Shown here in pieces: positions 42,009 through 50,940 of a stretch of 64,000 nt of DNA. Below the pieces are notes generated by a model. The model searched no databases and was not told the DNA's origin. It was given only the letters and a program-made list of their open reading frames with translations. Both the position numbers and the translations under genes were made by a program. Numbering within the stretch: the first letter of the stretch is position 1; each line of letters begins with the position of its first letter. Origin of the DNA: Flavobacteriales bacterium (GTDB lineage: Bacteria > Bacteroidota > Bacteroidia > Flavobacteriales_E > Vicingaceae); contig JACJZD010000001.1 of assembly GCA_020635795.1 (NCBI GenBank), positions 1,621,001 through 1,685,000 of the forward strand, in the 5' to 3' direction.

Positions 42009-42752
42009 TTATAAATTTTGTTCAGAATGAACAACACCATTAGTATATTTTTGAATTTTAATCGCTACACCATTTTCATTGTATAATTTCCAATCCCCTA
42101 TTCTTGAATAATCAAACATCGCTTTATCGTATTTGACTACCCCTTGTTCTTTCAAATTCCCATTTTCATAATAATATGATTGGCTATAAAGCAACTTTTT
42201 TTTATCTGTGAGTTCAAGTATATTCTCAGGTTTTCCATTCGAATAATAATTCGCTTTCTTCTCATAATATTGAAAAGACTTGTCGTAAATCTCTTCGAAC
42301 TCTATCATCCCATTTGGGTAATAATCAATCCATGACAATGCTTCGTTTTCAATATAAACAATATCAGATTTCATCGTTCCATCTTCATAAAAAATGGTCA
42401 TTTTACTTTTTTTAATGTCAACCATTCTAAAGTTACGCTCTATATTTCCATTAGGATAGTAGTTTTTGTAAATTTTTAGTTGTCCATCAACATAAAAACC
42501 TTTATGTAAAAGTTCTCCTGTGGTGTAATAATCTTCTAAAAAACCATTAGCGGCATAACCATTAATACCATTTCTAGTCGATTTATCACCCAACATCATA
42601 TTTAATTTTTCATAAATATTTATACCATACGTTTCATCAATAACATCTTTGGCATCAAAGGTTTTAAAATATAAACTTTTGTCAGTAAGGTCATTCTGTG
42701 CATACAGACTAACACTAATAAAAAATATTAAAATGGATAAAATAGACTTCAT
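42009..42752 (-). CDS. YwqK/MORN_2-repeat exported protein
   Basis: The 247-residue product has a signal peptide (LSILIFFISVSLYAQ) and repeated short strands of the MORN-like kind: GFLEDYYTTGELLHKGFYVDGQLK, KNYYPNGNIERNF, IFYEDGTMKSD, DYYPNGMIEFEE, YYSNGKPENI, YYYENGNLKEQG and WKLYNENGVA. Such proteins are abundant in Bacteroidota and often labelled YwqK-family antitoxin, but no toxin gene is adjacent and this copy is exported, so an antitoxin role is unlikely. Function unknown. Confidence 0.82.
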   Translation of the reverse strand: MKSILSILIFFISVSLYAQNDLTDKSLYFKTFDAKDVIDETYGINIYEKLNMMLGDKSTRNGINGYAANGFLEDYYTTGELLHKGFYVDGQLKIYKNYYPNGNIERNFRMVDIKKSKMTIFYEDGTMKSDIVYIENEALSWIDYYPNGMIEFEEIYDKSFQYYEKKANYYSNGKPENILELTDKKKLLYSQSYYYENGNLKEQGVVKYDKAMFDYSRIGDWKLYNENGVAIKIQKYTNGVVHSEQNL

Positions 42753-42767
42753 AACTATAAAAATAAT

Positions 42768-44219
42768 TTATTCTTTTAATTTTTCCTCATTTAATTTTGC
42801 AATTTTTATATTAAAAAATCCAAACACTATGGTCATTAAAGGACTAATTAAATTAAAAAAGCAATACATAAAATAATCTCCAGTTGCAATTCCTAATACT
42901 CCCGAATGATAAGCACCACAAGTATTCCATGGTATTAATGCAGAAGTAACTGTTCCAGAATCTTCTAAAGTACGACTTAGTACTTTTGGATGCAAATTTC
43001 TTTCTTTGTACTCTTCTGCAAACATTTTGCCAGGAACTACTATTGCTAAATATTGGTCGGAAGCGGTAACATTAAATACAACACACGATGCTGTTGTTGT
43101 TGCTATTAAAGAACCGTCATTTTTTGCAAGACCAATTATTGATTTTGTTATTCGTTTTAACATTCCAGTAATTTCCATTACACCCCCAAAAATCATTGCA
43201 CATAAAATCAACCAAATAGTATTCAACATCCCTTTCATACCGCCTGAAGACAATAATTCGTTAACCAATTCATTTTCAGTAACAATTGCAACATCTGTAG
43301 TCATTGAGTTAACCACTGCTTTATAAGAAGATTTAAAAACACTTGTATCTGCAAACAATTCATGAATTAATTCTCCTTGAAACATAATGGCAAAAAATCC
43401 TCCCAATAAACTTCCTAGAAACAATGATGGAATTGCAGGAATCTTCAACAAGATTAATCCAATTACCACAAGAGGCACAAGAAATAACCATGGTGTAATG
43501 TTAAATTTAGAAGAAATAGCAAGTTGTAAAGCATCTACCTGACCAGTTTGGTTTCCTGGCTCGTAAAAGAAGCCAATAATTAAAAAGATAATTAAAGTGA
43601 TAACAATCGAGGGAATTGTAGTTAAAGTCATGTATTTTATATGGGTAATCAAGTCAGTCCCTGCCATTGCCGGAGCCAAGTTAGTAGTATCAGATAATGG
43701 AGACATTTTATCGCCAAAATATGCTCCAGAAATAATTGCACCTGCAATTATTGGCTCGCCAATACCCAAAGCTTTGCCTATACCTAATAAAGCTATACCT
43801 ACCGTTGCTACTGTACTCCACGAACTACCTGTAGCTATTGAAACTATAGAACAAATAATACACGTTGCAAATAAAAATATTTTGGGATTTAGGATGTCTA
43901 ACCCATAATATATCATTGCTGGTACAACTCCGCTCAACAACCATGTTCCTGCTAAAGCCCCTATTAGTAATAAAATAATTATAGCTGGTAATGCAGAATG
44001 TATACTTTTGGTAATACCCTCTATAATTCTTTCAAAATCAAATCCGTTGTAAATTCCAATTACACCGGCTACAGTTGCAGCAAGCAATAATGCTAATTGA
44101 TTTGCCCCATCTAAAGCTCCATCTCCATAAACTTGTAAAACATTAACCGCCAACAACCCAATTAAAATAATTATTGGAATTATTGATTGTATTAAACTTG
44201 GTTGTCTGTTTTTACTCAT
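42768..44219 (-). CDS. NhaC-family Na+/H+ antiporter
   Basis: This 483-residue protein has about twelve membrane helices and the NhaC-family pattern: ATGSSWSTVATVGIALLGIGKALGI, IISGAYFGDKMSPLSDTTNLAPAMAGTDL, and TVTSALIPWNTCGAYHSGVLGIATGDYFMYCFFN. NhaC members exchange Na+ for protons (or malate for lactate) at the inner membrane. A Na+ cycle would agree with the NQR operon at 53.8-60 kb. The gene is followed closely by the YwqK-like gene, 15 bases apart. Confidence 0.92.
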   Translation of the reverse strand: MSKNRQPSLIQSIIPIIILIGLLAVNVLQVYGDGALDGANQLALLLAATVAGVIGIYNGFDFERIIEGITKSIHSALPAIIILLLIGALAGTWLLSGVVPAMIYYGLDILNPKIFLFATCIICSIVSIATGSSWSTVATVGIALLGIGKALGIGEPIIAGAIISGAYFGDKMSPLSDTTNLAPAMAGTDLITHIKYMTLTTIPSIVITLIIFLIIGFFYEPGNQTGQVDALQLAISSKFNITPWLFLVPLVVIGLILLKIPAIPSLFLGSLLGGFFAIMFQGELIHELFADTSVFKSSYKAVVNSMTTDVAIVTENELVNELLSSGGMKGMLNTIWLILCAMIFGGVMEITGMLKRITKSIIGLAKNDGSLIATTTASCVVFNVTASDQYLAIVVPGKMFAEEYKERNLHPKVLSRTLEDSGTVTSALIPWNTCGAYHSGVLGIATGDYFMYCFFNLISPLMTIVFGFFNIKIAKLNEEKLKE

Positions 44220-44332
44220 TTTTTACCCCTCAAACTTTACGAATAGCCGTAAATTTAAAAACTGATTCATTACTATTCTAATTATTCAGCAAGTTATTAT
44301 TAACAAGTTATAAATAAAACCAAGAACTTTAG

Positions 44333-44800
44333 TTAATTTAAAAATCTGAAAATCAATTCTGTTTCATATCCTTTACTTGATAAGTACCTGAAAATCTTTT
44401 CTTTAATTTTCGATTTATCCTCATCCTTAATCAAATGTCTTTTCTTTTCGATAAGTAGTTTTATGGTTTTAAAATAATCTTCTTCTAAAATCTCAGTTTC
44501 AATAGATTTATCAACAACATTACCTGATATTTTCTTTTGAAACAATTCAGCTTTTATCTTATTTTTTCCCCACCTTTTGATTAAAAATTTACCCCGAACA
44601 AAAGCTTCAACATATCTTTTTTGATTTAAAAAATCTTGTTCAATTAAACTATCTATCAGTTTATCCCAATCTTCTCTTTTTACATTCCAAGCTCTAAATC
44701 TATTTTCCACATCAAAAACACAACGTTCTTGAAACGAACAATATCTCATTGCTTTTTCAAGAGCTCTTTCGCTCGACATATTTTTATATAAACTGGACAT
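44333..44800 (-). CDS. recX: Regulatory protein RecX
   Basis: The 155-residue product is RecX-like: three tandem three-helix units with RALEKAMRYCSFQERCVFDVENRFRAW, WDKLIDSLIEQDFLNQKRYVEAFVRGKFLIKRWGKNKIKAELFQKKI and KIKEKIFRYLSSKGYETELIFRFL. RecX binds RecA filaments and limits recombination. recA is not in the window. The 5' end is close to, and divergent from, the MFS gene. Confidence 0.9.
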   Translation of the reverse strand: MSSLYKNMSSERALEKAMRYCSFQERCVFDVENRFRAWNVKREDWDKLIDSLIEQDFLNQKRYVEAFVRGKFLIKRWGKNKIKAELFQKKISGNVVDKSIETEILEEDYFKTIKLLIEKKRHLIKDEDKSKIKEKIFRYLSSKGYETELIFRFLN

Positions 44801-44835
44801 TAAACCCTAATTTTACCTTCTTCAAAAATAAAGAA

Positions 44836-46116
44836 TTGAAAAACAAAAAAGCATTAAACTTTCTCTTTGCTGCAAATACCATTTCTGGATTTGCTCAAGG
44901 AATAAGTATGCTTGCCATTCCATGGTACTTTGCTTCGGTTTTAAACGATAGCACTACATTTGGAATTATATATGCCATTACAACTATCATCTCATTATTT
45001 TGGGGACTGTATGCAGGAACTTTAATCGATAGATATTCTCGAAAAATTATCTTTTTGAGTACTTGTGTAGTGAGTTTTATTATTCTTTTTAGTGTTTCTT
45101 TAATTGGTTATTACCTTGGTTATGTTCCAACAATTTTAGTCGCAGTTGTATTTTGTTTTACCATTTTCAACTACAACATTCATTATCCAACTTTATATGC
45201 ATTTGGACAAGAAATTTCTGAAAAGCATAATTATGGTAAAACAAACTCACTGATTGAAATTATAGGTCAATCAACGAGTATAATATCAGGAGTTTTTGCT
45301 GCCCTTTTACTTACTGGAGTTAATAAGGCATTTTTATCTCAGTTAGGTTTATCTAATTTAATTAATTTTAATATTGAGCCTTGGACTTTATACGAGATAT
45401 TTATGTTAGATGCCTCTACATATGTGGTCGCATTTTTTCTAATCCTATTAATTAAATACACACCTATTAAATCACTTGAAGTTGACAAAAGCTCAGTTTG
45501 GAATCGGCTAACACAAGGTTTCTCTTATTTAAAAAAACACCCACTTTTATTGCATTTTGGTACAGCTTCATTTGCCATATTTGTAATATTACTCATTCAT
45601 GTTCATCAATTAATGCCTATATATGTTGATAAACATTTACAAGCCAATTCAGGTATTTATGCCCTTGGCGAAATGATTTATGCTGTTGGAGCATTATTGT
45701 CGGGTATTGGTATTCGATGGGCATTTAGAAAAACAAATACCATAAATGCAATTATAATTTTGATGTTTTTAAGTTTTATCGCTTTTGAACTCCTTGCTTT
45801 TACTAAAGATGTAACTATGCTAATGTTGGTTAGTTTTATCTTAGGCCTTACCAATGCTGGTGCTCGAATTGTTAGAATAACATATTTGTTTGAACATATA
45901 CCTAATAATATTATAGGTAGAACAGGAAGCGTTTTCAATACCATAAATATCTTTCTAAGATTCGTTTTTATTGGAATTTTCACATTACCCTTTTTTAATC
46001 ATTCAAATAATATAATTTGGGCATATTGTATTGGAGGATTATTTATATTAGTTTCGATAATCCCCTTAGTTATGCATTATAAAAACCTAATTAATTACAA
46101 AAACATCGATGAGTAA
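44836..46116 (+). CDS. MFS transporter
   Basis: The protein has about 426 residues with twelve predicted helices. Recognisable parts are LNFLFAANTISGFAQGISMLAIPWYFA, the MFS loop GLYAGTLIDRYSRKII, and a second-half repeat beginning HPLLLHFGTASFAIF. The layout resembles the enterobactin-exporter/macrolide-efflux-like group. I chose TTG at 44836 (MKNKKALNFLF) because it places the first helix normally; a longer frame back to 44749 would run through the recX start region. It overlaps the ABC gene by eight bases, so the two probably form one operon. Substrate unknown. Confidence 0.82.
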   Translation: MKNKKALNFLFAANTISGFAQGISMLAIPWYFASVLNDSTTFGIIYAITTIISLFWGLYAGTLIDRYSRKIIFLSTCVVSFIILFSVSLIGYYLGYVPTILVAVVFCFTIFNYNIHYPTLYAFGQEISEKHNYGKTNSLIEIIGQSTSIISGVFAALLLTGVNKAFLSQLGLSNLINFNIEPWTLYEIFMLDASTYVVAFFLILLIKYTPIKSLEVDKSSVWNRLTQGFSYLKKHPLLLHFGTASFAIFVILLIHVHQLMPIYVDKHLQANSGIYALGEMIYAVGALLSGIGIRWAFRKTNTINAIIILMFLSFIAFELLAFTKDVTMLMLVSFILGLTNAGARIVRITYLFEHIPNNIIGRTGSVFNTINIFLRFVFIGIFTLPFFNHSNNIIWAYCIGGLFILVSIIPLVMHYKNLINYKNIDE

Positions 46117-47845
46117 ACAAAAAATATCGTTAGCTAAAGTATTTAAAACCATTATTTGGCCTCGTAAAAAACTTGTATTAATAGGTTTATTACTCATTTT
46201 TATAAGTAGAATTTCTGGTTTAATTCTTCCTGGTGCAAGTAAATTTTTAATCGACGATGTTATTCAAAAACAAAATTTTGAGTTACTTAAAATACTGTTG
46301 TTAGTTGTGTCTATTGCTATCATTATTCAATCCATTTCTTCATTTCTTTTAACCAAAATAATTAGTGTAGAAGCTCAACGATTTATATCAGAATTAAGGG
46401 TTGAAGTTCAAAAAAAAATACTCTCGTTACCAATTAGTTTTTTCGACAACAATAAAACAGGAGCTTTGGTTTCTAGGGTGATGAATGATGTTGAAGGTGT
46501 TAGAAACATTGTTGGCACAGGTCTTATTCAATTAGTCGGAGGAATTATAACTTCTGTTGCATCACTGGTATTATTAATAAACATAAGCTGGTCGTTAACA
46601 CTATATGTCCTAGTTCCTGTATTAATTTTTGGTGTGGTTTCATTTTTTGCTTTCAAAAAAATTAGACCCATTTTTAAAAATAGAAGAAAAATTGAATCAG
46701 AAGTTACAGGAAGATTAACTGAAACACTTGGTGGTATTCGAATAATTAAAGGGTTTAATGCCGAAAGATTTGAAACTACCATTTTTGAACAAGGTGTAAC
46801 AGCCATATTTAATAATGTGAAATCCACATTAACAACATCTGCGCTTATCTATAGTTTAGCTACACTTTTATTAGGATTTGCTTCAGTGGCTATAATGGGT
46901 ATTGGAGGTTATAAAATAATGCACGAAGAATTAACGCTTGGCGATTTCCTATCATTCACTTTGTATTTAGGTTTTTTAATTGCTCCAATTGTTCAAATGA
47001 GCAATATTAGTACTCAATTAACAGAAGCTTTCTCTGGACTTGACCGAACAGAAGAATTGATGAACATGAAAAGTGAAGATGAGGACGAAAATAGGATAAA
47101 CGAATTGAACCATTTTAATGGTGATATTGAATTTAAGAATGTCTCATTTGCTTATGAAGAAGATAAAAATGTGATAAAGGATATTTCATTCACTGCAAAA
47201 GCTGGATCAATAACGGCTTTAGTTGGCTCATCAGGTTCCGGAAAATCAACAATAGCTGGTTTAGTTGCATCATTCTTAAACCCAACTACTGGCAAAATCT
47301 ATGTTGATGGAAATGATATCTCAAAATTATCCTTGAGTTCTTTCAGAAAAAATATTGGTTTGGTACTTCAAGACGACTTTCTTTTTGAAGGTACTATCAA
47401 AGAAAATATTCTTTTTTCAAAACCTGATGCTTCTGATACCGACATTCAAAATGCAATAAAAATGGCGTATGTAAATGAATTTACCGATAGGTTTGAACTA
47501 GGAATCAATACCATAATTGGGGAGCGTGGAGTTAAACTGTCAGGTGGTCAACGACAACGAGTTGCTATTGCAAGAGCCATTTTAGCAGACCCCAAACTAC
47601 TCATTTTAGACGAAGCAACTTCAAGTTTAGATAGTGAAAGTGAAATGATGGTTCAAAAAAGTTTATCGGAATTAATGAAAGGTCGAACTACCTTTGTTAT
47701 TGCTCACCGATTAAGCACCATTAAAATGGCTCATCAAATTTTAGTTATTGAAAATGGCAAAATAGCTGAAAAAGGAACTCACGATGAATTAATCAAATCG
47801 GAAGGCAGGTATTTTAATTTATTCACTTATCAGTCGAGAATTTGA
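46109..47845 (+). CDS. ABC exporter, fused membrane and ATPase domains (canonical)
   Basis: At 578 residues this is an MsbA-like half-transporter: six helices in about 20-310 and an ATPase with Walker A (GSSGSGKST), signature (LSGGQRQR), Walker B (LLILDEATSSLD, with the catalytic glutamate) and H-loop (VIAHRLS). It begins eight bases before the end of the MFS gene. Compared with the exporter at 763 all catalytic positions are intact. Likely substrates are lipids or drugs; not deducible further. Confidence 0.92.
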   Translation: MSKQKISLAKVFKTIIWPRKKLVLIGLLLIFISRISGLILPGASKFLIDDVIQKQNFELLKILLLVVSIAIIIQSISSFLLTKIISVEAQRFISELRVEVQKKILSLPISFFDNNKTGALVSRVMNDVEGVRNIVGTGLIQLVGGIITSVASLVLLINISWSLTLYVLVPVLIFGVVSFFAFKKIRPIFKNRRKIESEVTGRLTETLGGIRIIKGFNAERFETTIFEQGVTAIFNNVKSTLTTSALIYSLATLLLGFASVAIMGIGGYKIMHEELTLGDFLSFTLYLGFLIAPIVQMSNISTQLTEAFSGLDRTEELMNMKSEDEDENRINELNHFNGDIEFKNVSFAYEEDKNVIKDISFTAKAGSITALVGSSGSGKSTIAGLVASFLNPTTGKIYVDGNDISKLSLSSFRKNIGLVLQDDFLFEGTIKENILFSKPDASDTDIQNAIKMAYVNEFTDRFELGINTIIGERGVKLSGGQRQRVAIARAILADPKLLILDEATSSLDSESEMMVQKSLSELMKGRTTFVIAHRLSTIKMAHQILVIENGKIAEKGTHDELIKSEGRYFNLFTYQSRI

Positions 47846-47925
47846 TTTAAATACAACAGTTTTTATGTTGTAGAATATAATCCAAACTTGTAATTTAGAG
47901 CCACTAATAAAACACAGAAAGTATA

Positions 47926-49998
47926 ATGATGAAACTACAAAATTACGCTCAAGGAAAATGGGTTGAAGGAACTGGAAAAGATAAAGCTTTGTTTAATGCC
48001 ATAACTGGCGAACAAGAGTATTCAGCATCGAGTGAAGGGTTGGATTTTTCTGCCATGATGGATTATGCTAGAAAAGTAGGTGGACCAGCATTACGCAAAA
48101 TGACTTTTCAAGAACGAGGATTGATGTTAAAAGCCTTAGCCTTACACTTAATGTCGTTAAAAGCAAAATATTATACCGTAAGTGCTAAAACAGGTGCTAC
48201 AAAAGTGGACAGTTGGATTGACATTGAAGGTGGTATTGGAAATTTATTTGCCAATGCAAGTTTACGCCGTCAGTTTCCTGATGAACCTTTTTATATTGAT
48301 GGAGAAACTGCACCACTTTCTAAAGGCGGAACATTTATTGGTCACCATATTATGGTACCTAAACAAGGTGTCGCTATTCACATTAATGCTTTTAACTTTC
48401 CTATTTGGGGAATGTTAGAAAAAATTGCGGTAAACTTTATGGCTGGTGTTCCTGCTATAGTTAAACCAGCAACATTAACTTCGTTTTTAACCGAAGTAAT
48501 GGTTAAAGATATTATCGAATCTAAAATTTTACCTGAAGGAGCTTTACAACTTATTTGTGGTTCAGCAAATGGAATATTAGACCATGTAACCAACCAAGAC
48601 GTAGTAACCTTTACAGGCTCAGCTTCAACTGGAAAAATGTTAAAATCTCATCCACGTTTATTAGAAGAAGCTGTTCCATTTAACATGGAAGCGGATTCAT
48701 TAAATGCTTCTATTTTAGGTGAAGATGCTGTTCCAGGAACGGAAGAATTTGATTTGTTTATTAAAGAAGTTCAGCGTGAAATGACCGTAAAAGCAGGACA
48801 GAAATGTACTGCAGTTCGAAGAATAATTGTGCCTGAGAAACTAGTTGAAGATGTACAAATTGCTTTAGGAAAAAGATTGGCTCAAACCGTAATTGGAAAT
48901 CCAGCAGTAGAAGGTGTTAGAATGGGGTCTTTAGCTGGTTTAGAACAAGTAAAAGAGGTTAGAGAAAAAGTAGAACAACTTTCTAAAACACAAAAAATGG
49001 TGTTTGGAAATTTAGATAATTATGAAGTTGTTGGTGCAGATAAAAGCAGGGGAGCATTTATGTCGCCAATTTTATTTGTGAATGAAAACCCTTTTGTAAA
49101 TACAGATTGTCATAACATTGAGGCATTTGGACCAGTTTCAACCATTATTCCTTACAAAAATCTTGACGAAGCTATTGAATTGGCTAAAATGGGTAAAGGT
49201 TCGTTGGTTTGTTCTATTGTAACTAACGATGATAAAATTGCTAAAGAATTTGTGATGGGTGCAGCTTGCATGCACGGTCGTATTTTGGTTTTAAATAGAG
49301 CTTGTGCTAAAGAAAGTACTGGACACGGTTCTCCAATGCCGTTATTAACACACGGTGGACCAGGAAGAGCTGGAGGTGGTGAAGAAATGGGTGGAAAACG
49401 AGGCATTTTACATTACATGCAACGTACCGCCATACAAGGCTCTCCAACCATGATTACCAAAATTACCAACCAGTACCAATACGGTGCTGAGCAAACTGAA
49501 TTTGACAAACACGTTTTCCAAAAATATTTTGAAGAAATACAAATTGGAGAAACTGTTATTACTCGTAAACATACCGTTACCGATGCCGACATTGTAAATT
49601 TTGCCAATGTTAGTGGCGACCATTTTTATGCTCACGTAGATGCTACATCGCTTGAAGAAACTATTTTTGAACGTAACGTAGCACACGGATATTGGGTATT
49701 ATCAAAAGCAGCTGGTTTGTTTGTTGATGGTAAAAAAGGCCCTGTGTTATTAAACTATGGTTTAGAAGAATGTAGGTTTGTAAAACCAGTTTACCCTGGA
49801 ATGACCATAGGTGTTCGTTTTACAGCTAAAGAAAAAATTTCGCAAGAGAAAAAAGAATTTGCTGAGGGAGAAGAAATTCCAAAAGGAATGGACATTAAAA
49901 AAGGAATTGTGAAATTCTTGGTTGATGTGTATGACGAAACTGGAGAAACTGTTGCTTTAGCAACTATATTAACCATGGTAAAATTTAAAGAACAATAG
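47926..49998 (+). CDS. PaaZ-like bifunctional aldehyde dehydrogenase / MaoC-type hydratase
   Basis: The 690-residue protein joins an aldehyde dehydrogenase (about 1-520) to a MaoC/hotdog hydratase (about 535-690). The first shows INAFNFPIWGMLEKIAVNFMAGVPAIVKPA, VTFTGSASTGKML, and the nucleophile in VKAGQKCTAVRRIIVPE. The second shows TVTDADIVNFANVSGDHFYAHVD with the Asp/His pair, and NVAHGYWVLSKAAGLF. The fusion is the hallmark of PaaZ, which opens the oxepin ring and oxidises the aldehyde in phenylacetate breakdown. The rest of the paa pathway is not in the window, so the substrate is inferred. Confidence 0.9.
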   Translation: MMKLQNYAQGKWVEGTGKDKALFNAITGEQEYSASSEGLDFSAMMDYARKVGGPALRKMTFQERGLMLKALALHLMSLKAKYYTVSAKTGATKVDSWIDIEGGIGNLFANASLRRQFPDEPFYIDGETAPLSKGGTFIGHHIMVPKQGVAIHINAFNFPIWGMLEKIAVNFMAGVPAIVKPATLTSFLTEVMVKDIIESKILPEGALQLICGSANGILDHVTNQDVVTFTGSASTGKMLKSHPRLLEEAVPFNMEADSLNASILGEDAVPGTEEFDLFIKEVQREMTVKAGQKCTAVRRIIVPEKLVEDVQIALGKRLAQTVIGNPAVEGVRMGSLAGLEQVKEVREKVEQLSKTQKMVFGNLDNYEVVGADKSRGAFMSPILFVNENPFVNTDCHNIEAFGPVSTIIPYKNLDEAIELAKMGKGSLVCSIVTNDDKIAKEFVMGAACMHGRILVLNRACAKESTGHGSPMPLLTHGGPGRAGGGEEMGGKRGILHYMQRTAIQGSPTMITKITNQYQYGAEQTEFDKHVFQKYFEEIQIGETVITRKHTVTDADIVNFANVSGDHFYAHVDATSLEETIFERNVAHGYWVLSKAAGLFVDGKKGPVLLNYGLEECRFVKPVYPGMTIGVRFTAKEKISQEKKEFAEGEEIPKGMDIKKGIVKFLVDVYDETGETVALATILTMVKFKEQ

Positions 49999-50073
49999 TT
50001 TATCGTTTTTAGTGTTTTGTTTTTAGTAAAAAAAATTCCTATAAACGAAACACTATACACTAAAACAGAAAAA
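49999..50073 (+). repeat. Word-repeat spacer left of the four-helix-bundle gene
   Basis: TTTTTAGTGTTTTGTTTTTAG-like words switch to their approximate reverse complement ACGAAACACTATACACTAAAAC, giving an imperfect inverted repeat that ends at the next ATG. Related words follow the gene at 50440-50477. Confidence 0.45.
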
Positions 50074-50439
50074 ATGGCTTTTTTAGATTATACAAATTTG
50101 GATGTATTTAAAGAATGTCGAAGCTTTGTTACAAGCGTATATGAGGTTTCTAAAGGATTCCCAAGTGAAGAAATTTATGGTCTATCAAATCAAGTTAGAA
50201 GAGCTTCAATTTCGATATTATCAAATTTAGCTGAAGGAGTTGGAAGAAATCATGTTAAGGATTCTTTGCAATTCTTCTATATTTCAAGAGGCTCTTTATA
50301 TGAAGTTGATGCCCAACTTTTAATTGCAAGTGATTTAGGTTATATTTCAGAAAATCAATTAAATGAAATACTTTTACAAAGCACTAATTGTAAGAAGTTA
50401 TTAAATGGTTTTATCAATTACCATAAATCAAAACTCTAA
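50074..50439 (+). CDS. Four-helix-bundle protein (S23/IVS-type)
   Basis: This 121-residue protein belongs to the four-helix-bundle family first known from 23S rRNA intervening sequences: LDVFKECRSFVTSVYEVSKGFP, YGLSNQVRRASISILSNLAEGVGRNHVKDSLQFFYISRGSLYEVDAQLLIASDLGYIS, and a final helix. The family is scattered and often found as isolated genes in repeat surroundings in Bacteroidota; its role is unknown. ATG 50074 is chosen over an upstream alternative in the repeat spacer. It interrupts the PaaZ/enoyl-CoA hydratase cluster and is framed by word-repeat spacers. Confidence 0.88.
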   Translation: MAFLDYTNLDVFKECRSFVTSVYEVSKGFPSEEIYGLSNQVRRASISILSNLAEGVGRNHVKDSLQFFYISRGSLYEVDAQLLIASDLGYISENQLNEILLQSTNCKKLLNGFINYHKSKL

Positions 50440-50477
50440 AAACACAAAAAACTATACACGAAAAACTAAACACTAAA
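50440..50477 (+). repeat. Word-repeat spacer right of the four-helix-bundle gene
   Basis: AAACACAAAAAACTATACACG and AAAAACTAAACACTAAA words running straight into the ATG at 50478. Confidence 0.4.
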
Positions 50478-50867
50478 ATGCTAAATTCACTTACCCCTAA
50501 CCTAATGGTTAACAATGTAGAAGAAGCCATTGAATACTATACCGATTTATTAGGTTTTACTTTATTAAGAACAGTTCCTGAAAAGGGAAATCCTGATTGG
50601 GCGATGATAAAACGAAACGATGTGGTTTTGATGTTTCAATCTGCAAAAAGTTTAAAAGATGAAATGCCAAAATTAAAATCTCAAAAACCTGGAGGTGGTT
50701 TAACGTTTTACATTAAGGTAGATAGAATTACAGAACTACACGAAGAATTGGTAGACAATGAAGTAGAAATTATTTCAGATTTAGAAAGTACGTTCTACGA
50801 TACCATTGAGTTTTCGATAGTAGATTTAAACGGATACATTTTAACATTTTCAGAAGAAAAGATATAG
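50478..50867 (+). CDS. VOC (glyoxalase/bleomycin-resistance fold) family protein
   Basis: The 129-residue protein has the VOC pattern: two beta-alpha-beta-beta-beta halves, LTPNLMVNNVEEAIEYYTDLLGFTLLRTVPEKGNPDWAMIKRNDVVLMFQ and FYIKVDRITELHEELVDNEVEI, DTIEFSIVDLNGYILTFSE (all in parts of these). The usual metal-ligand positions, including the final glutamate-like residue, are only partly recognisable, so the activity (isomerase, dioxygenase or binding protein) cannot be told. It sits between the four-helix-bundle and enoyl-CoA hydratase genes. Confidence 0.88.
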   Translation: MLNSLTPNLMVNNVEEAIEYYTDLLGFTLLRTVPEKGNPDWAMIKRNDVVLMFQSAKSLKDEMPKLKSQKPGGGLTFYIKVDRITELHEELVDNEVEIISDLESTFYDTIEFSIVDLNGYILTFSEEKI

Positions 50868-50905
50868 TAACTAGTGTTTAGTGGATTGTGTTTAGATTTT
50901 TCTTG

Positions 50906-50940
50906 ACACCAAACACCAAACACCAAACACCAAACACCAA
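50906..50940 (+). repeat. Five perfect copies of a 7-base repeat abutting a start codon
   Basis: ACACCAA is repeated five times without error (50906-50940), and the last A is the first base of the ATG of the enoyl-CoA hydratase gene. The rest of the gap (50868-50905) holds GTGTTTAGTG-type words. Confidence 0.9.

Noticed and set aside
42009..42752. YwqK-like protein as the antitoxin of a toxin-antitoxin pair
   Set aside because: It has a signal peptide and no toxin-like neighbour; the MORN-like repeats are common in exported proteins of this phylum.
47846..47925. Hairpin ACAACAGTTTTTATGTTGT between the ABC exporter and PaaZ-like genes as a terminator
   Set aside because: The stem is short and no T tract follows, so a terminator call is not supported.
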